Position numbers and translations under genes: made by a program. From positions 496,001 to 560,000 of the forward strand of contig NZ_CP047591.1 of NCBI RefSeq assembly GCF_010120715.1: 64,000 bases of DNA, read 5' to 3'. Source of the DNA: Aminipila terrae (lineage in GTDB: Bacteria > Bacillota > Clostridia > Peptostreptococcales > Anaerovoracaceae). Below are positions 26,015 through 35,587 of the stretch, one piece after another. Position 1 is the stretch's first letter; every line of letters starts with the position of its first letter. Below the pieces are notes generated by a model, which saw nothing but the letters and a program-made list of their open reading frames with translations, searched no databases and was not told the DNA's origin.

Positions 26015-29000
26015 TTATTGGTCTGCTGCCTCCAGCCATCTGTCAGGATAGGCAGGATGATTTTGCTCCTGTCCATCTACCGTATAGATAGTTTCTTTCG
26101 TATAATCATCAACATAATGCATTATAATCTGATCACTATCCTTCAGTACTATCCCCTTAATTCCAGAGTTAGGATGCTGTCCGTTTATAGTAAACATCCA
26201 GCCTGAATTTGGGCTGTTATTGTCAAATTCCCCCAACCAGTAGCCTCCATATTTTAGTGGTGCTTTTACTGATTTTATATATCCCGATTCAGCGCCTTTC
26301 TGAGACAGCTTATTATCATTTACTGCCTTCATAAAAATATCATAAACCGTACTTCCTTCTGTTACCTTATAGCTTGTCGTCTTAACCCAGTTTACATATT
26401 TCTGGTGCTTATCAAAACCGTCGTGCTGGGTATCTCCAATAAGTCTGAAAGTTACGGTCATGTCACCTTTATCTGCATCCTTACCTGCTGCAGCTTTTGT
26501 AATAGCATTATTATCTTTATAAGCTTTTGCTTTGGTTTTATCAAACAGCCACCATGCACCATTCCTTCCCTGTTCAACCTCCATTACAGAAATTAAAGCT
26601 TCTGCATGCTGGTTAGACAGGCTGGGCTGTGTTATTTTCATGTTATTTAAATCAAAACCATCTTTTAAAATTGCATCGATGGCTGACTCTCCATCTTTGA
26701 TAAATCTTGTATCATCCAGGAGGTTAACCCCCAAAGCAGAAAGCAGTATAACTACCTGATCTGTGGTCCAGATATTACCAAACCTTCCATCCCATTGCTG
26801 GGCTCCTGAAAGCTGTGAAATAACATTTTCCCAGTTCTGCCCGGCATAAGGGGCAGCAGACTGCATAGGCATAGACACGAAATCTGATACGGTGGTATTC
26901 TGAGGCAGATAAAAATCCGCTTTTGGGGTGAAACGCTTAATCAGTTCTTCTCTTGTGGCATACTGGCTTCCCGTCCTGAATGCATAATTGCCACTGTCCA
27001 TGGCCATCAATCCGTAACAGGCTCCCATGAATTGTCCATCCTGACCAAAATTCTTATCCGATATAGTGCCAATAAAATCGAACTTTGATCCCTTTTCCTC
27101 TTCAGATTTCACAAAATCTTCCGGATTATAGCCCATAGCTGTCATAGCCATTAAGATACGGTCATATTTGGTTGATTTAAAATCATTGTTAGGTATTGCA
27201 TGAGTTTCCATATAGGCACGTAATGATTCGATGTAGTGCTTACGGTAATCATCAATTTTCTGTTGTTCTTCCTTACCCACCGGATAAAATTCATTTATGT
27301 AGGCAAGATCCATCATGATCCACTCATCGCCTTTGTTGGGATCATATTCACTATCCGTATTTAATCGATTGTCTATTATATCTTTATAATAAATAAAAAG
27401 AGCTTTTTTAATCTCTGCTATTTTCTTCTGCTTTTCCTGTGCTGTAGGAGCAGAATTTCTGGAAAGGATATCCCCTGTAGCAACATACTGATTCGTTGGC
27501 AAAAGTTCATATTTTAAATTTAATTCAGGATTATTATACCGTAACTCCAGTTTATCAAAGGTTACGTTTACCTTCTTATTCATACCAGAATACGGAGAAT
27601 CATACGCTGCAGACTTCACCTGATAATTCAGCGAAACATTCTTTTTATCCTGATTCTCCAGTCCAGTTAACTGAATATTACTTATTGCTGCTCCAGTAGT
27701 TCTGTCAAAGTATTTCTGATTCAGCTGGATATCCAGTCCTAAAGTGACAACTGGCTTTGCATCTTTCCCTGCAAACAATTTCAAAACAGGTTTTTCCGGG
27801 TTGTTTAAATCCCAATATTTACAATCTAGTTGTTGAGAATGCTGATCAGGGTTTTTTCCCTGGTTCACACCTGCATAACAGCAATTTTCCAGAGTTCCCT
27901 TTCCCACAGGACCCTTCAGAGAACCCTTATAACCAATATCTGCATAACAATTTTCTATTTTGCCGTTATTTTCAGCAGCAAAAGCATATACATCAGATTC
28001 TGTTTCAGATTTATTATTTACACTACCTCTAACTTCGCAGTCATAAATAATCCCTTCATTCTTTCCTGTAAGAGCGGCTATATTTTTTCTATTACTATTC
28101 TTATCAGTAATATCTCCACTAAATACAAGCTTAAGATTCTTAACACCTCCAGAAGCTTCTATCTCTTCAAAGAAGCAACAGCTTTTATTGTCTTTGTCCT
28201 GAAACTCACTGGCTGTATCATAATGCAGTCCGGAAATTGTATGTCCATTTCCATCAAACTCTCCAGAAAAACCAACATAGTCATTATTACCACACCATGA
28301 TGGAGATACAACTTTCATTTTATCTCCCATAGGTTTCCATGTTTCTCCTTGTTTTCCTGATAAATCAATATCAGCCATTAACTTAATTTTTTTTCCAGCG
28401 AAACTGTTCCATTTTTCATATTCAGAAGTAAATTGCTTAAAATCTTTTAAGGAAGAAATAGTATAGGCACCTGCTGCTGAATCATAAGGTAATTTTGACT
28501 GATTTTCTACCGTTTTCACTTCAGCCGAATAAACTGCATCTGGATACAACTCATATTTATCTGCATCTTTTCCTGTTAAATATAGTGTTTTGAATTTAAC
28601 CGCGGCAATGTCGGTTCCTCCGGGTCTGCATGCTTTTACATTCTGCCCTTGAATTTCTGAAGAAACAGTTTCAAAATGAACACCTACCTGATCGCCATTT
28701 TCTACATTATTCAGTTTTACTTCCTTTACAACAGCATCCTTGCTTCGATCATAAGGCTTATCTTCCATAACTGGTGATGCCATCACACTTTTTGTGAGAG
28801 GCTCCTCATGGGTTTCAAATACCCGTAAATATGGATACCCTTTATTTATTTTTGGATTCATGTTCCAGACAGAATTAAAGTTAAATCCAGGGTAAGTTGT
28901 TTTTTCCTTTAATTCCTGTGTAGTTCTTCCCTGCGCACAGTAAGCAGTATTATTTTTCCCAAATAGAGCATTATCCAGATAAATATGACTGTTTCCATAT

Positions 29001-30784
29001 ATTCCAACTTTGTTGCTGGCGGCACTTTCATTGCCAAAAAACCATCTGTCAGAGATATTCTCCGGAATATTTCCAAGAGCCAGCACATTCATCAGCTTGC
29101 CAAAGCCCTTGTCGTATGCTGCTACGGAGGTAAAGCCGCATGCAGTTCCCTTTACTGTCTTTATTCCTGACATTGGAACAAAGTCAACATCTGAATAACA
29201 GTCTTTAATGTATTGAGTGTCGGTGCATAAAGCTGTACTTGTGTTATCATAAACAAAGCCGGCTCCATCAAACAAATTTCCATACTGTATGTTTCCTGAA
29301 GTATAGCAGCGTGAAATCAGTCCCCCATTATTAAAAGCAAACATTGCGCCCTTTGCCCCACCAGAAAGTTCCATGGTGCCATCTATCCCTACATTTCGGA
29401 TTTCTCCGTCAGCAGCAATGTCTCCAAAAAAACTAATCTGGTCATCCGCCTTTGTTCCGTTCATATATACATTATAAAGTTTGTATCCCTGACCATTGAT
29501 TGTGCCCCTGAAAGAGGTAGCAAATGGGTGCCATACATTTGCTCTGGAACCCTTCATATCAATATCCCTGGCCATAAGGAATGTCTTTCCCTGGAACTGT
29601 TCTCCTCTTGTTGAGCAGTACTGCATCCATACCAAATCCTGAGGGGAATCCAATATATAATTGCCTTTTTCATTTATTTCCGGCTGAGGAAAGACTTTAT
29701 TCACCGCTTTTTCTAAAGATGTAAGTTGTTCTTTTATTCCTTCAACGGTCTGTCCATTTCCACAGAGATACTGCTTTGCTTTGATAATTGCGTTTTTTAC
29801 TTCGGGTACGTTATTTACCCCTTTATCTCCTTGAACTTGAAAAACCTTTTGAAAAAGCTTAGTCATGGATGTAGAAGTATCTGTTTTATTACACTGGGGA
29901 AACCCCACATCGGTTCCTCCATCTTTTGAAAACATAATACGTACTACATCTCCATCATTAAGAGCATTTTTGTCCACACTATTTACTTTCGTCCCATTAA
30001 TTGACACAATCCATTGGGATTGCGGACCATAATCACCATTTTGGAGGAACCCGCCCTTTTCATTTTTCTGATATAATCCTGTTAAGCAAGTATCCTGCTT
30101 AATACTGGACTCTTTTATCTTAACCTTGTCTTTACCCATTAACTTCTCTATTAGAATTCCAACGGTTTCCCCCATAGAAATTTGTGCGGTCTGAGGCATT
30201 AAATAATAACTTTTATCTATGGCGGACTGTTCTATGGATATGATCGCTGTCCCTGCAGGCTTATAAAACTGCGTCTTATACATAGCATACACTTGTTTTT
30301 CTATGCTGACAGAAGTTCCATCTGGTGCTTTACCCTCAATGCGGATTTTATATGGTGCATAAGTATTCTCCATTTGAGAATCTAAAAATCCATTAATATC
30401 AATTGAAATATCCCATCTTTTTGTTTTTGCATTGTAATTTCTATAATTACCACATGAATTATTTTCTTTATCCAGCCACCCTTTAATCTGGCACTCATTT
30501 TTTAATGAATTGGATGTGCTTTGCAGATATATCTCCGGAGCAACTGGCTTTCCTTTATCATCTACAGCTCCATTGTTAATATCAACAGTAAAGTTCAGCT
30601 TGCTACTAGTGTCAAATGCCTTGCATACGAAAATCTGTCCATCCGAGAGACTGGTACCCATATGTACGGAATTCTCTTTCTTTATGGTATCTGCTGAAAC
30701 AAAAGACGATGAACTGATAGTGGTAAATAGTACAGTTAGCGTTAATAAAAGTGCAAATATTTTATTTATATTTCTTTTATACAT
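26015..30784 (-). CDS. Giant secreted DUF4430/GLUG/toroid protein without SLH anchor
   Basis: A 1589-residue exported protein. The order is: signal peptide; beta-rich region; an N-terminal DUF4430-like domain (about 175-290) with SQWIVSINGTKV; a first beta-helix-like GLUG region (about 370-640: GTINGQGYKLYNVYMNG and GLISRCYTSGNI); and a YDG-like region. A second GLUG region (GEFDGNGHTISGLHYD), a second YDG-like region and an alpha/alpha toroid (about 1115-1425) come next. The C-terminal DUF4430 domain carries NSGWMFTINGQHPNSG. Unlike its relatives it ends right after DUF4430, with no SLH repeats, LPXTG or membrane anchor. It starts 4 bases after the HNH_repeat-like gene and is the last gene of the riboswitch 5 operon. 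Toroid plus DUF4430 at the C-terminus is the complete intrinsic-factor-like plan. Confidence 0.85.
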   Translation of the reverse strand: MYKRNINKIFALLLTLTVLFTTISSSSFVSADTIKKENSVHMGTSLSDGQIFVCKAFDTSSKLNFTVDINNGAVDDKGKPVAPEIYLQSTSNSLKNECQIKGWLDKENNSCGNYRNYNAKTKRWDISIDINGFLDSQMENTYAPYKIRIEGKAPDGTSVSIEKQVYAMYKTQFYKPAGTAIISIEQSAIDKSYYLMPQTAQISMGETVGILIEKLMGKDKVKIKESSIKQDTCLTGLYQKNEKGGFLQNGDYGPQSQWIVSINGTKVNSVDKNALNDGDVVRIMFSKDGGTDVGFPQCNKTDTSTSMTKLFQKVFQVQGDKGVNNVPEVKNAIIKAKQYLCGNGQTVEGIKEQLTSLEKAVNKVFPQPEINEKGNYILDSPQDLVWMQYCSTRGEQFQGKTFLMARDIDMKGSRANVWHPFATSFRGTINGQGYKLYNVYMNGTKADDQISFFGDIAADGEIRNVGIDGTMELSGGAKGAMFAFNNGGLISRCYTSGNIQYGNLFDGAGFVYDNTSTALCTDTQYIKDCYSDVDFVPMSGIKTVKGTACGFTSVAAYDKGFGKLMNVLALGNIPENISDRWFFGNESAASNKVGIYGNSHIYLDNALFGKNNTAYCAQGRTTQELKEKTTYPGFNFNSVWNMNPKINKGYPYLRVFETHEEPLTKSVMASPVMEDKPYDRSKDAVVKEVKLNNVENGDQVGVHFETVSSEIQGQNVKACRPGGTDIAAVKFKTLYLTGKDADKYELYPDAVYSAEVKTVENQSKLPYDSAAGAYTISSLKDFKQFTSEYEKWNSFAGKKIKLMADIDLSGKQGETWKPMGDKMKVVSPSWCGNNDYVGFSGEFDGNGHTISGLHYDTASEFQDKDNKSCCFFEEIEASGGVKNLKLVFSGDITDKNSNRKNIAALTGKNEGIIYDCEVRGSVNNKSETESDVYAFAAENNGKIENCYADIGYKGSLKGPVGKGTLENCCYAGVNQGKNPDQHSQQLDCKYWDLNNPEKPVLKLFAGKDAKPVVTLGLDIQLNQKYFDRTTGAAISNIQLTGLENQDKKNVSLNYQVKSAAYDSPYSGMNKKVNVTFDKLELRYNNPELNLKYELLPTNQYVATGDILSRNSAPTAQEKQKKIAEIKKALFIYYKDIIDNRLNTDSEYDPNKGDEWIMMDLAYINEFYPVGKEEQQKIDDYRKHYIESLRAYMETHAIPNNDFKSTKYDRILMAMTAMGYNPEDFVKSEEEKGSKFDFIGTISDKNFGQDGQFMGACYGLMAMDSGNYAFRTGSQYATREELIKRFTPKADFYLPQNTTVSDFVSMPMQSAAPYAGQNWENVISQLSGAQQWDGRFGNIWTTDQVVILLSALGVNLLDDTRFIKDGESAIDAILKDGFDLNNMKITQPSLSNQHAEALISVMEVEQGRNGAWWLFDKTKAKAYKDNNAITKAAAGKDADKGDMTVTFRLIGDTQHDGFDKHQKYVNWVKTTSYKVTEGSTVYDIFMKAVNDNKLSQKGAESGYIKSVKAPLKYGGYWLGEFDNNSPNSGWMFTINGQHPNSGIKGIVLKDSDQIIMHYVDDYTKETIYTVDGQEQNHPAYPDRWLEAADQ

Positions 30785-30788
30785 TTAA

Positions 30789-31838
30789 TCATTTCCTCAA
30801 TTTTCTCAGTTCTTTTTCAATCTCTTTCTCCTTGGATTTTTCAAGAGGTTCAAGATTTATCTGATATAAAATATTTCTGTAATTTACACATTGTCCAATC
30901 AGATTGTTATATACTTCCTTTGGTATTTCTGATTTCACCAAAGGTCTGTTAATTCTCGTGGCTTTGGTTTTCAGTGCTTTTAACTGCCTTACTGTTTCAG
31001 CATTGGGATTAACAAGTTTAAAAACACTTCCCTCTAAAAGTTCGTTATGCTTAATAAGTTTATTTCTTCTTCCGTCCAGGTAGGTTGCATTAAAAGGTTT
31101 TATTTTTTGAATGGGTTCCAGCCCTATCTGGAACAATATATTTCTCCAGGTACCACAACGTTTTTTTAACTTTTCCCTGATTTCATTCCTTATTTCCGTA
31201 CGCATAGGAGGTCTTCCCAGTTCAATTGCCTTTTCACGTATACACTGAAGGAGCTTTTGTTCCTCCTCCGTTAAGTCGTCCAATTTATATACAGGCTGCC
31301 AGTTTTTCCACTGGTTATCAATACCTGCTGCATCAAGAAGCTCTGCCCATGTATCAAACTTGTATTTAAAGCTTTCAGCTATTTCTCCCATTTCATGCAT
31401 ATGAGGGGGTCTGCCTAATTCTTCAGCCTTCTTCCTTAGATTGCTGAGTAATTCTTTTTCAAGCTCTTTATCCATTTTGACCTTTTCATAGGTATCCCCG
31501 CATTTTCCTGCTTTTTTTGAAAGCCCTGCGGTGATCAGTGCCTTAGGCCAGTTCCCAAACCGCCTCTTTATGTATATCCTATATAACCAGTAAAGTTCTC
31601 TCTGTGCAGGAACATGCCCCAGCTCTCTGGCTTTACGTGTCAATATTTTACATAAATCCTCATCTGAGAAGCTGGAATAAACAAGTCTTCCTTTCCCAGA
31701 ATTGGTCTGGGAGAATTCAAATATACGCTCTGCATTTTTAATGCCCTCATCATACTCCAGGTTTCCTGATTTAATGCCTTCGTCTACTATTTCATAAAAT
31801 TCTTTTATATACTTTTCTGCTGCGCTCTCCTGATGCAT
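30789..31838 (-). CDS. HNH_repeat-like (homing-endonuclease-associated) repeat protein, copy 1
   Basis: A 349-residue protein that appears cytosolic, with no signal peptide. It is built from four repeats of roughly 55-65 residues, each with a pattern like K-A-x-E-L-G-R-x-P followed by a helix and W/Y-x-x-x-L-x-x-x-G-L. Examples are ARELGHVPAQRELYWLY, AEELGRPPHMHEMGEI, AIELGRPPMRTEIRNEI and ATRINRPLVKSEIPKEV. This resembles the small DNA-binding repeat found next to homing endonucleases (Pfam HNH_repeat), but no nuclease domain is present. DNA binding is therefore an inference. The paralogue at 37224 has the same length and repeat layout. It lies in the riboswitch 5 operon between a TIM-barrel protein and the giant secreted protein. 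Confidence 0.7.
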   Translation of the reverse strand: MHQESAAEKYIKEFYEIVDEGIKSGNLEYDEGIKNAERIFEFSQTNSGKGRLVYSSFSDEDLCKILTRKARELGHVPAQRELYWLYRIYIKRRFGNWPKALITAGLSKKAGKCGDTYEKVKMDKELEKELLSNLRKKAEELGRPPHMHEMGEIAESFKYKFDTWAELLDAAGIDNQWKNWQPVYKLDDLTEEEQKLLQCIREKAIELGRPPMRTEIRNEIREKLKKRCGTWRNILFQIGLEPIQKIKPFNATYLDGRRNKLIKHNELLEGSVFKLVNPNAETVRQLKALKTKATRINRPLVKSEIPKEVYNNLIGQCVNYRNILYQINLEPLEKSKEKEIEKELRKLRK

Positions 31839-31909
31839 TTTAGTTTCCTTTCTTACTGTTCAGACAACACTCTTTTTCCTCTGATAATTTACCACACCAA
31901 TATAAAACA

Positions 31910-32877
31910 TCAGGGTCTCTTCAAGGTTTCTGTCTGTATGTGCAGGACCTGTTCCTTTTCGTTTCTGTCAGAGGCTGCCAGTTCATGGACCAGATAGTCG
32001 GGGTTTATTCTGTCTATGACACTTTTTATCCCAGAATCCGTTACAGGCCTGTGAGTGTCTATATTCAGAATATGCTTATACCCAACACTGAACTTCTCAA
32101 AATAATCCTCTGGCAAATCAGGTGCTATGCAAAGATGTTGTTTAACATATTCGCCACTCAGGGACTGATGTAAATGAATTCCCTTTATATATCTGCACAA
32201 TATATCATGTTCATCTAGCATCCTGTGAACATATTCTATTGCCTGCTGCTCACTTTTTAATTCCAGATTCGTGCACATGAGATGTCCTATATCCAGCATT
32301 ATTCCTTTGTTTTTATAGTGTACTTTTTTTAGAAGCCTTTTAGTTATCTCTGGCCGTGTAAAATCCAGGCCTGCCCAGTTTAAGTTTTCCATTAACAATT
32401 TAAACTCGTATTTCTGGCCATCAAATAACAAATTAATTAATTCTGCCGATCTATCTACTACCTCTTCATCTGTATGAAGCCATTTATATGTATATCCTTC
32501 TTCTATGGAGACATCTGAAACATGGAAAACTACGTATTCCGCACCCGCACGGCTTGCCCTGTCCAAATCCTCACGCAGCATTTTTATAAGTGCCTCCCTG
32601 TTTTTTCCACCATAAAACATTTCCCAGGTTTCTGCATTTTTAAATTTATGAATTAACTCAATTTCGTTTTCATTCCAAAAATCCAACCAATCGCAAAAAA
32701 AAGCTAAATGCCAGCCCTTAATGAGAGTTTTATCTACTTTAAATTTACATTCCTGTCCCCCCATATGGCTTCGATTCCATGGCAGCCATATTTACTGCAT
32801 ACTTTTTCCAGCTCGCTGCTGTCTTTGTACTCCTTTAATACTTCATCTACAAGAGGCATATTTATCAGTTGAATCAT
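31910..32877 (-). CDS. Xylose-isomerase-like TIM-barrel protein (frame broken at 32757-32762)
   Basis: A sugar-phosphate isomerase/epimerase (AP-endonuclease-2 superfamily) type protein. Candidate metal ligands sit in LLMENLNWAG, GIMLDIGHLM, GIHLHQSLSG and LVHELAAS. The frame breaks in a run of six C at 32757-32762. With a seventh, the coding strand reads CSKYGCHGIEAIWGGQECKF and the gene starts at ATG 32877 (MIQLINMPLVDEV) after AAAGGA. The corrected length is 323 residues. Its substrate is unknown. It is in the riboswitch 5 operon between the small 92-residue protein and the HNH_repeat-like gene, which suggests a link to B12 or surface metabolism that I cannot define. Confidence 0.75.
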
Positions 32878-32989
32878 ATATTACTTTAATCCTTTCTACG
32901 TAAAAAAAATCCCTTAGCGAGCACTTGAAAAACTAATTCCTGTTTTACTCAACTAAGAGACTTCTGTATTTTATTTATTACAGTTTTAG

Positions 32990-33268
32990 TTAATACAAAC
33001 AATAGCTTTCATAGTTTTCTCCCATGTAAATCCATACATTTTCTCCCATTTCTATTTTTTCATTAAACGTCAGATTTGGTACTAAAAGTTTTACACTTGT
33101 TCTTTTTCTTCCAATGACAGTGACTCCATCTGCAGTTGGAGATTTTTTAAATTCTTCGATTTTTTCTGCCAGATTAGAAATCCCTGTTTCTTTAGAAAAA
33201 TTGTCCACAAATTCCTGAGTATTTGCATAAACTATATTGTCCTGATTTTTGAACCAATTAACATTCAT
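32990..33268 (-). CDS. Unknown 92-residue protein, first gene behind riboswitch 5
   Basis: I do not recognise this protein. It has no signal peptide or membrane segment and reads as a small mixed alpha/beta protein: a helical stretch (TQEFVDNFSKETGISNLAEK), then VTVIGRKRTSVKLLVPNL, and an end YMGENYESYCLY. A strong AAGGAGG site 7 bases upstream supports it as a real gene. It directly follows the riboswitch 5 terminator, so it is part of the B12 regulon. Confidence 0.7.
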   Translation of the reverse strand: MNVNWFKNQDNIVYANTQEFVDNFSKETGISNLAEKIEEFKKSPTADGVTVIGRKRTSVKLLVPNLTFNEKIEMGENVWIYMGENYESYCLY

Positions 33269-33429
33269 GGCGTTCCTCCTTGTATCTAACTATATTTAAT
33301 TAATATTTAAAAAGTATATTTTTAACTTTAAGTCCAAAAAAGGATGAGGGTTATAACAAATCTGCATATCTTGCAAATCTGTTACACCCTCAGGAATGAA
33401 AAGACTTCTTCATACGAATGAAAACAAAC

Positions 33430-33459
33430 AAAAAAAACTGTAGCAAGATTGCTACAGTC
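33430..33459 (-). terminator. Expression-platform terminator of riboswitch 5
   Basis: ACTGTAGCA/TGCTACAGT with an added A-T pair and a U8 tract. The sequence is nearly the same as the riboswitch 3 proximal terminator. Confidence 0.85.
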
Positions 33460-33504
33460 CGTTTTTCTGTAATATTTATCATTCTTAAAAGCCCCTAAGG
33501 CCTA

Positions 33505-33690
33505 TAAGCATCACCGATTACCCGTCGGCTACTCCAACAATTTATGCAGGTCTTCTGGCTTGTGTATCATTGTTCCTGTCTGCCTTCCCAGTTAGAAAAC
33601 CAGTGGCTTATAGAAAGGAACTCCTCACTTACAGCGGCGGGACCGCGCAGGACTTTGACCTGCTTCCCTCTTAGCTGCATAACTTACCGC
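33505..33690 (-). promoter_or_regulatory. Cobalamin riboswitch 5
   Basis: The minus strand carries AGGGAAGCAGG, GCGGTCCCGCCGCTGTAAGTGAGGAG, GCCACTGG...TGGGAAGGC, the B12 box AAGCCAGAAGACCTGCAT, and hairpin CCGACGGGTAATCGG. It is closest to riboswitch 3 and shares its promoter type. The gap 33269-33846 contains only this unit. Confidence 0.95.
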
Positions 33691-33750
33691 CAAATCAATT
33701 TGCATGGTTTCAGTTTGCAGAACATAAATGTTTATTCAGTTATTAGCCTA

Positions 33751-33780
33751 ATGGTATCATCTTTAGGTAAGTTTTGTCAA
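33751..33780 (-). promoter_or_regulatory. Promoter of riboswitch 5
   Basis: A perfect TTGACA (33775-33780), an 18-base spacer and TACCAT (33751-33756), as at riboswitch 3. Confidence 0.65.
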
Positions 33781-33846
33781 CCCTATACTCATTAATAAAT
33801 ATTTTTTATTTCAGCCAATTCATAACTTTCTATTTTGTAACCCACA

Positions 33847-35382
33847 TTAATTCTTTTCAATAGTTACTAAATGAGTATCAGGATTACTTCCATTGTAGTT
33901 TACTTTATATCCCAATTTTTCAAAATCCCGGGCTTTCACAAACACTGTCTCAGTATCATAAATGCCATTAATCTTGATTTTTTTCCCGTCTCGGACAACA
34001 TATGCTATTTTGTTTTGATTGTCCCAGCCAACCTCTTCTCCAAAGTACTCACAGATTTGTCTCAGTGGAACGTACATTTGTTTATTTAAATTCTGATATT
34101 CGCCCCAGTCATAATCTTTTTCCTGGGATAATGGAGACGCACTTTTTCTTGTATAATAAATGTCACAATAATCATAACCATCTTCCGCTGTCTCTCTGGA
34201 CTTTTCCCATGAAATTTCAACTTTTTTAACCGGGTTGTATTTATCCTCTAACTTTGAAATATTTTGAGAAATAGCACTTATATCTGTCCCCTGTACAGGA
34301 AATTTCATATCTACTTTTTTTGATTCCATAGTAGATTTACTTTTTATGTAAAATAAATCCTTACTATTCGTATTCATTGAAAGGTTTTGTTCACAGGTAT
34401 AAACGTTTCCAGATTTTTTAACAGTCTGATTATAGCTAAACGGTTTAATAAAGTCCAATTCACCTTTTTTATGCATATAGTCCAGCTGCGTTTTAATTGC
34501 TGCAATCTGTCCAGCCATTTCTGCCCTATCTGCATCACTGATTTTCATATTCTCTTCATCACTTTCAATACCTTGCAGTTTTTCCATATAGGATGTAAAC
34601 TCCAAAAAGCTGTTAATGATATCATCTATATTGCTGCCCATATAGCCTAAACACTCTGATGCAATCTGAATCAACCTGTCACCATCTGCAGAAACACTGT
34701 ACCCTCCAGGAATACTTGTTACTGTGCCTGAAGTATATCCTTTAAATATGTCTTTGATGAATTCCATTGTTTTATTGGTAAAATCTGCACTGTTATATAC
34801 GCTTGAATCGAATGAACTTTCGTCTTCAAGTTCAAGTGCATCTTCAGGATTAAACAACTGGATATATTCTGACGTACCAAGTGCATTTCTTAATTCTTTT
34901 TCGTAAGCTGTGCTATAAAAATAGGAATTTTTATAATCAGTAAACAAGTCTCTTGACAGCTGATATAAATTAATAAGCATATCTCTTTCTATATAAATGC
35001 CTTCTGTGGAGCTTATGTAAAGTTTTCCCAGTTTTCCTTCCCTACCATCAATTCTGGCCTTGATATCAAGCTCATATTTACCTTCAGTGTCACTGGTTTC
35101 TCCACTTCCACTGTAAAGGAGCTCAATTTTTTTCTTTCCAGTAAATTTGCTGAAATCCTTTTCTAAATCCTCCGTTAAATATTCATCTTCCGCATATTTA
35201 GCTATAAATTCTTTTATAGCATCTGCATCGTAATAAATTTCTGCAGTCCCAGAGAACTGACATGATTTTATATTACTCATCTCTTTGCATAGATCTAAAT
35301 ACCCCAGTTCATTACTGGAGCATCCAAAGAAAATCACTGAGCATAACAACATACATAAAGCAATCTGAATTTTTCTTTTCAT
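33847..35382 (-). CDS. Lipoprotein with copper-amine-oxidase-N/stalk-like C-terminal domain
   Basis: A 511-residue protein with a lipoprotein signal: IALCMLLCSVIFFGCSSN gives a lipobox FFGC with the modified cysteine at about 21. The long middle region has no recognisable family. It looks like a beta-rich LolA/LppX-style domain with a helical insert (EYIQLFNPEDALELEDE). The C-terminus (about 430-511) has MYVPLRQICEYFGEEVGWDN followed by KIAYVVRDGKKIKING, the copper-amine-oxidase N-domain-like ('stalk') pattern of Firmicute surface proteins. It has its own GGGAGG site and no riboswitch upstream, so it is probably outside the B12 regulon. Its function is unknown. Confidence 0.7.
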   Translation of the reverse strand: MKRKIQIALCMLLCSVIFFGCSSNELGYLDLCKEMSNIKSCQFSGTAEIYYDADAIKEFIAKYAEDEYLTEDLEKDFSKFTGKKKIELLYSGSGETSDTEGKYELDIKARIDGREGKLGKLYISSTEGIYIERDMLINLYQLSRDLFTDYKNSYFYSTAYEKELRNALGTSEYIQLFNPEDALELEDESSFDSSVYNSADFTNKTMEFIKDIFKGYTSGTVTSIPGGYSVSADGDRLIQIASECLGYMGSNIDDIINSFLEFTSYMEKLQGIESDEENMKISDADRAEMAGQIAAIKTQLDYMHKKGELDFIKPFSYNQTVKKSGNVYTCEQNLSMNTNSKDLFYIKSKSTMESKKVDMKFPVQGTDISAISQNISKLEDKYNPVKKVEISWEKSRETAEDGYDYCDIYYTRKSASPLSQEKDYDWGEYQNLNKQMYVPLRQICEYFGEEVGWDNQNKIAYVVRDGKKIKINGIYDTETVFVKARDFEKLGYKVNYNGSNPDTHLVTIEKN

Positions 35383-35420
35383 AATTTCCTCCCGTTATAA
35401 CGATTCACACACTTTTAAGT

Positions 35421-35457
35421 AAAATAAAGACCTTTTAGGTCACGCCAAAAAGGTCTT
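35421..35457 (-). terminator. Terminator after the addA/RocB-like operon
   Basis: AAGACCTTT/AAAGGTCTT on the minus strand followed by TATTTTACTT. It lies between the RocB-like gene and the lipoprotein gene. The rest of 35383-35587 shows no clear feature. Confidence 0.75.
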
Positions 35458-35587
35458 ACATTTCCACTTCTTTCACTTTTTCTTTTATGTATTGTATTTA
35501 CACAATAGTATAATTTTGTAATCCATTATATCATTAAAATTTTCTCAATACCAGCATTTATTATATTTTTTCTATTGTTTATGTTTC

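Noticed and set aside
30789..31838. Homing endonuclease or intron-encoded nuclease
   Set aside because: Only the accessory ELGRxP-type repeats are present. I see no HNH, LAGLIDADG or GIY-YIG motif and no intron or intein context.
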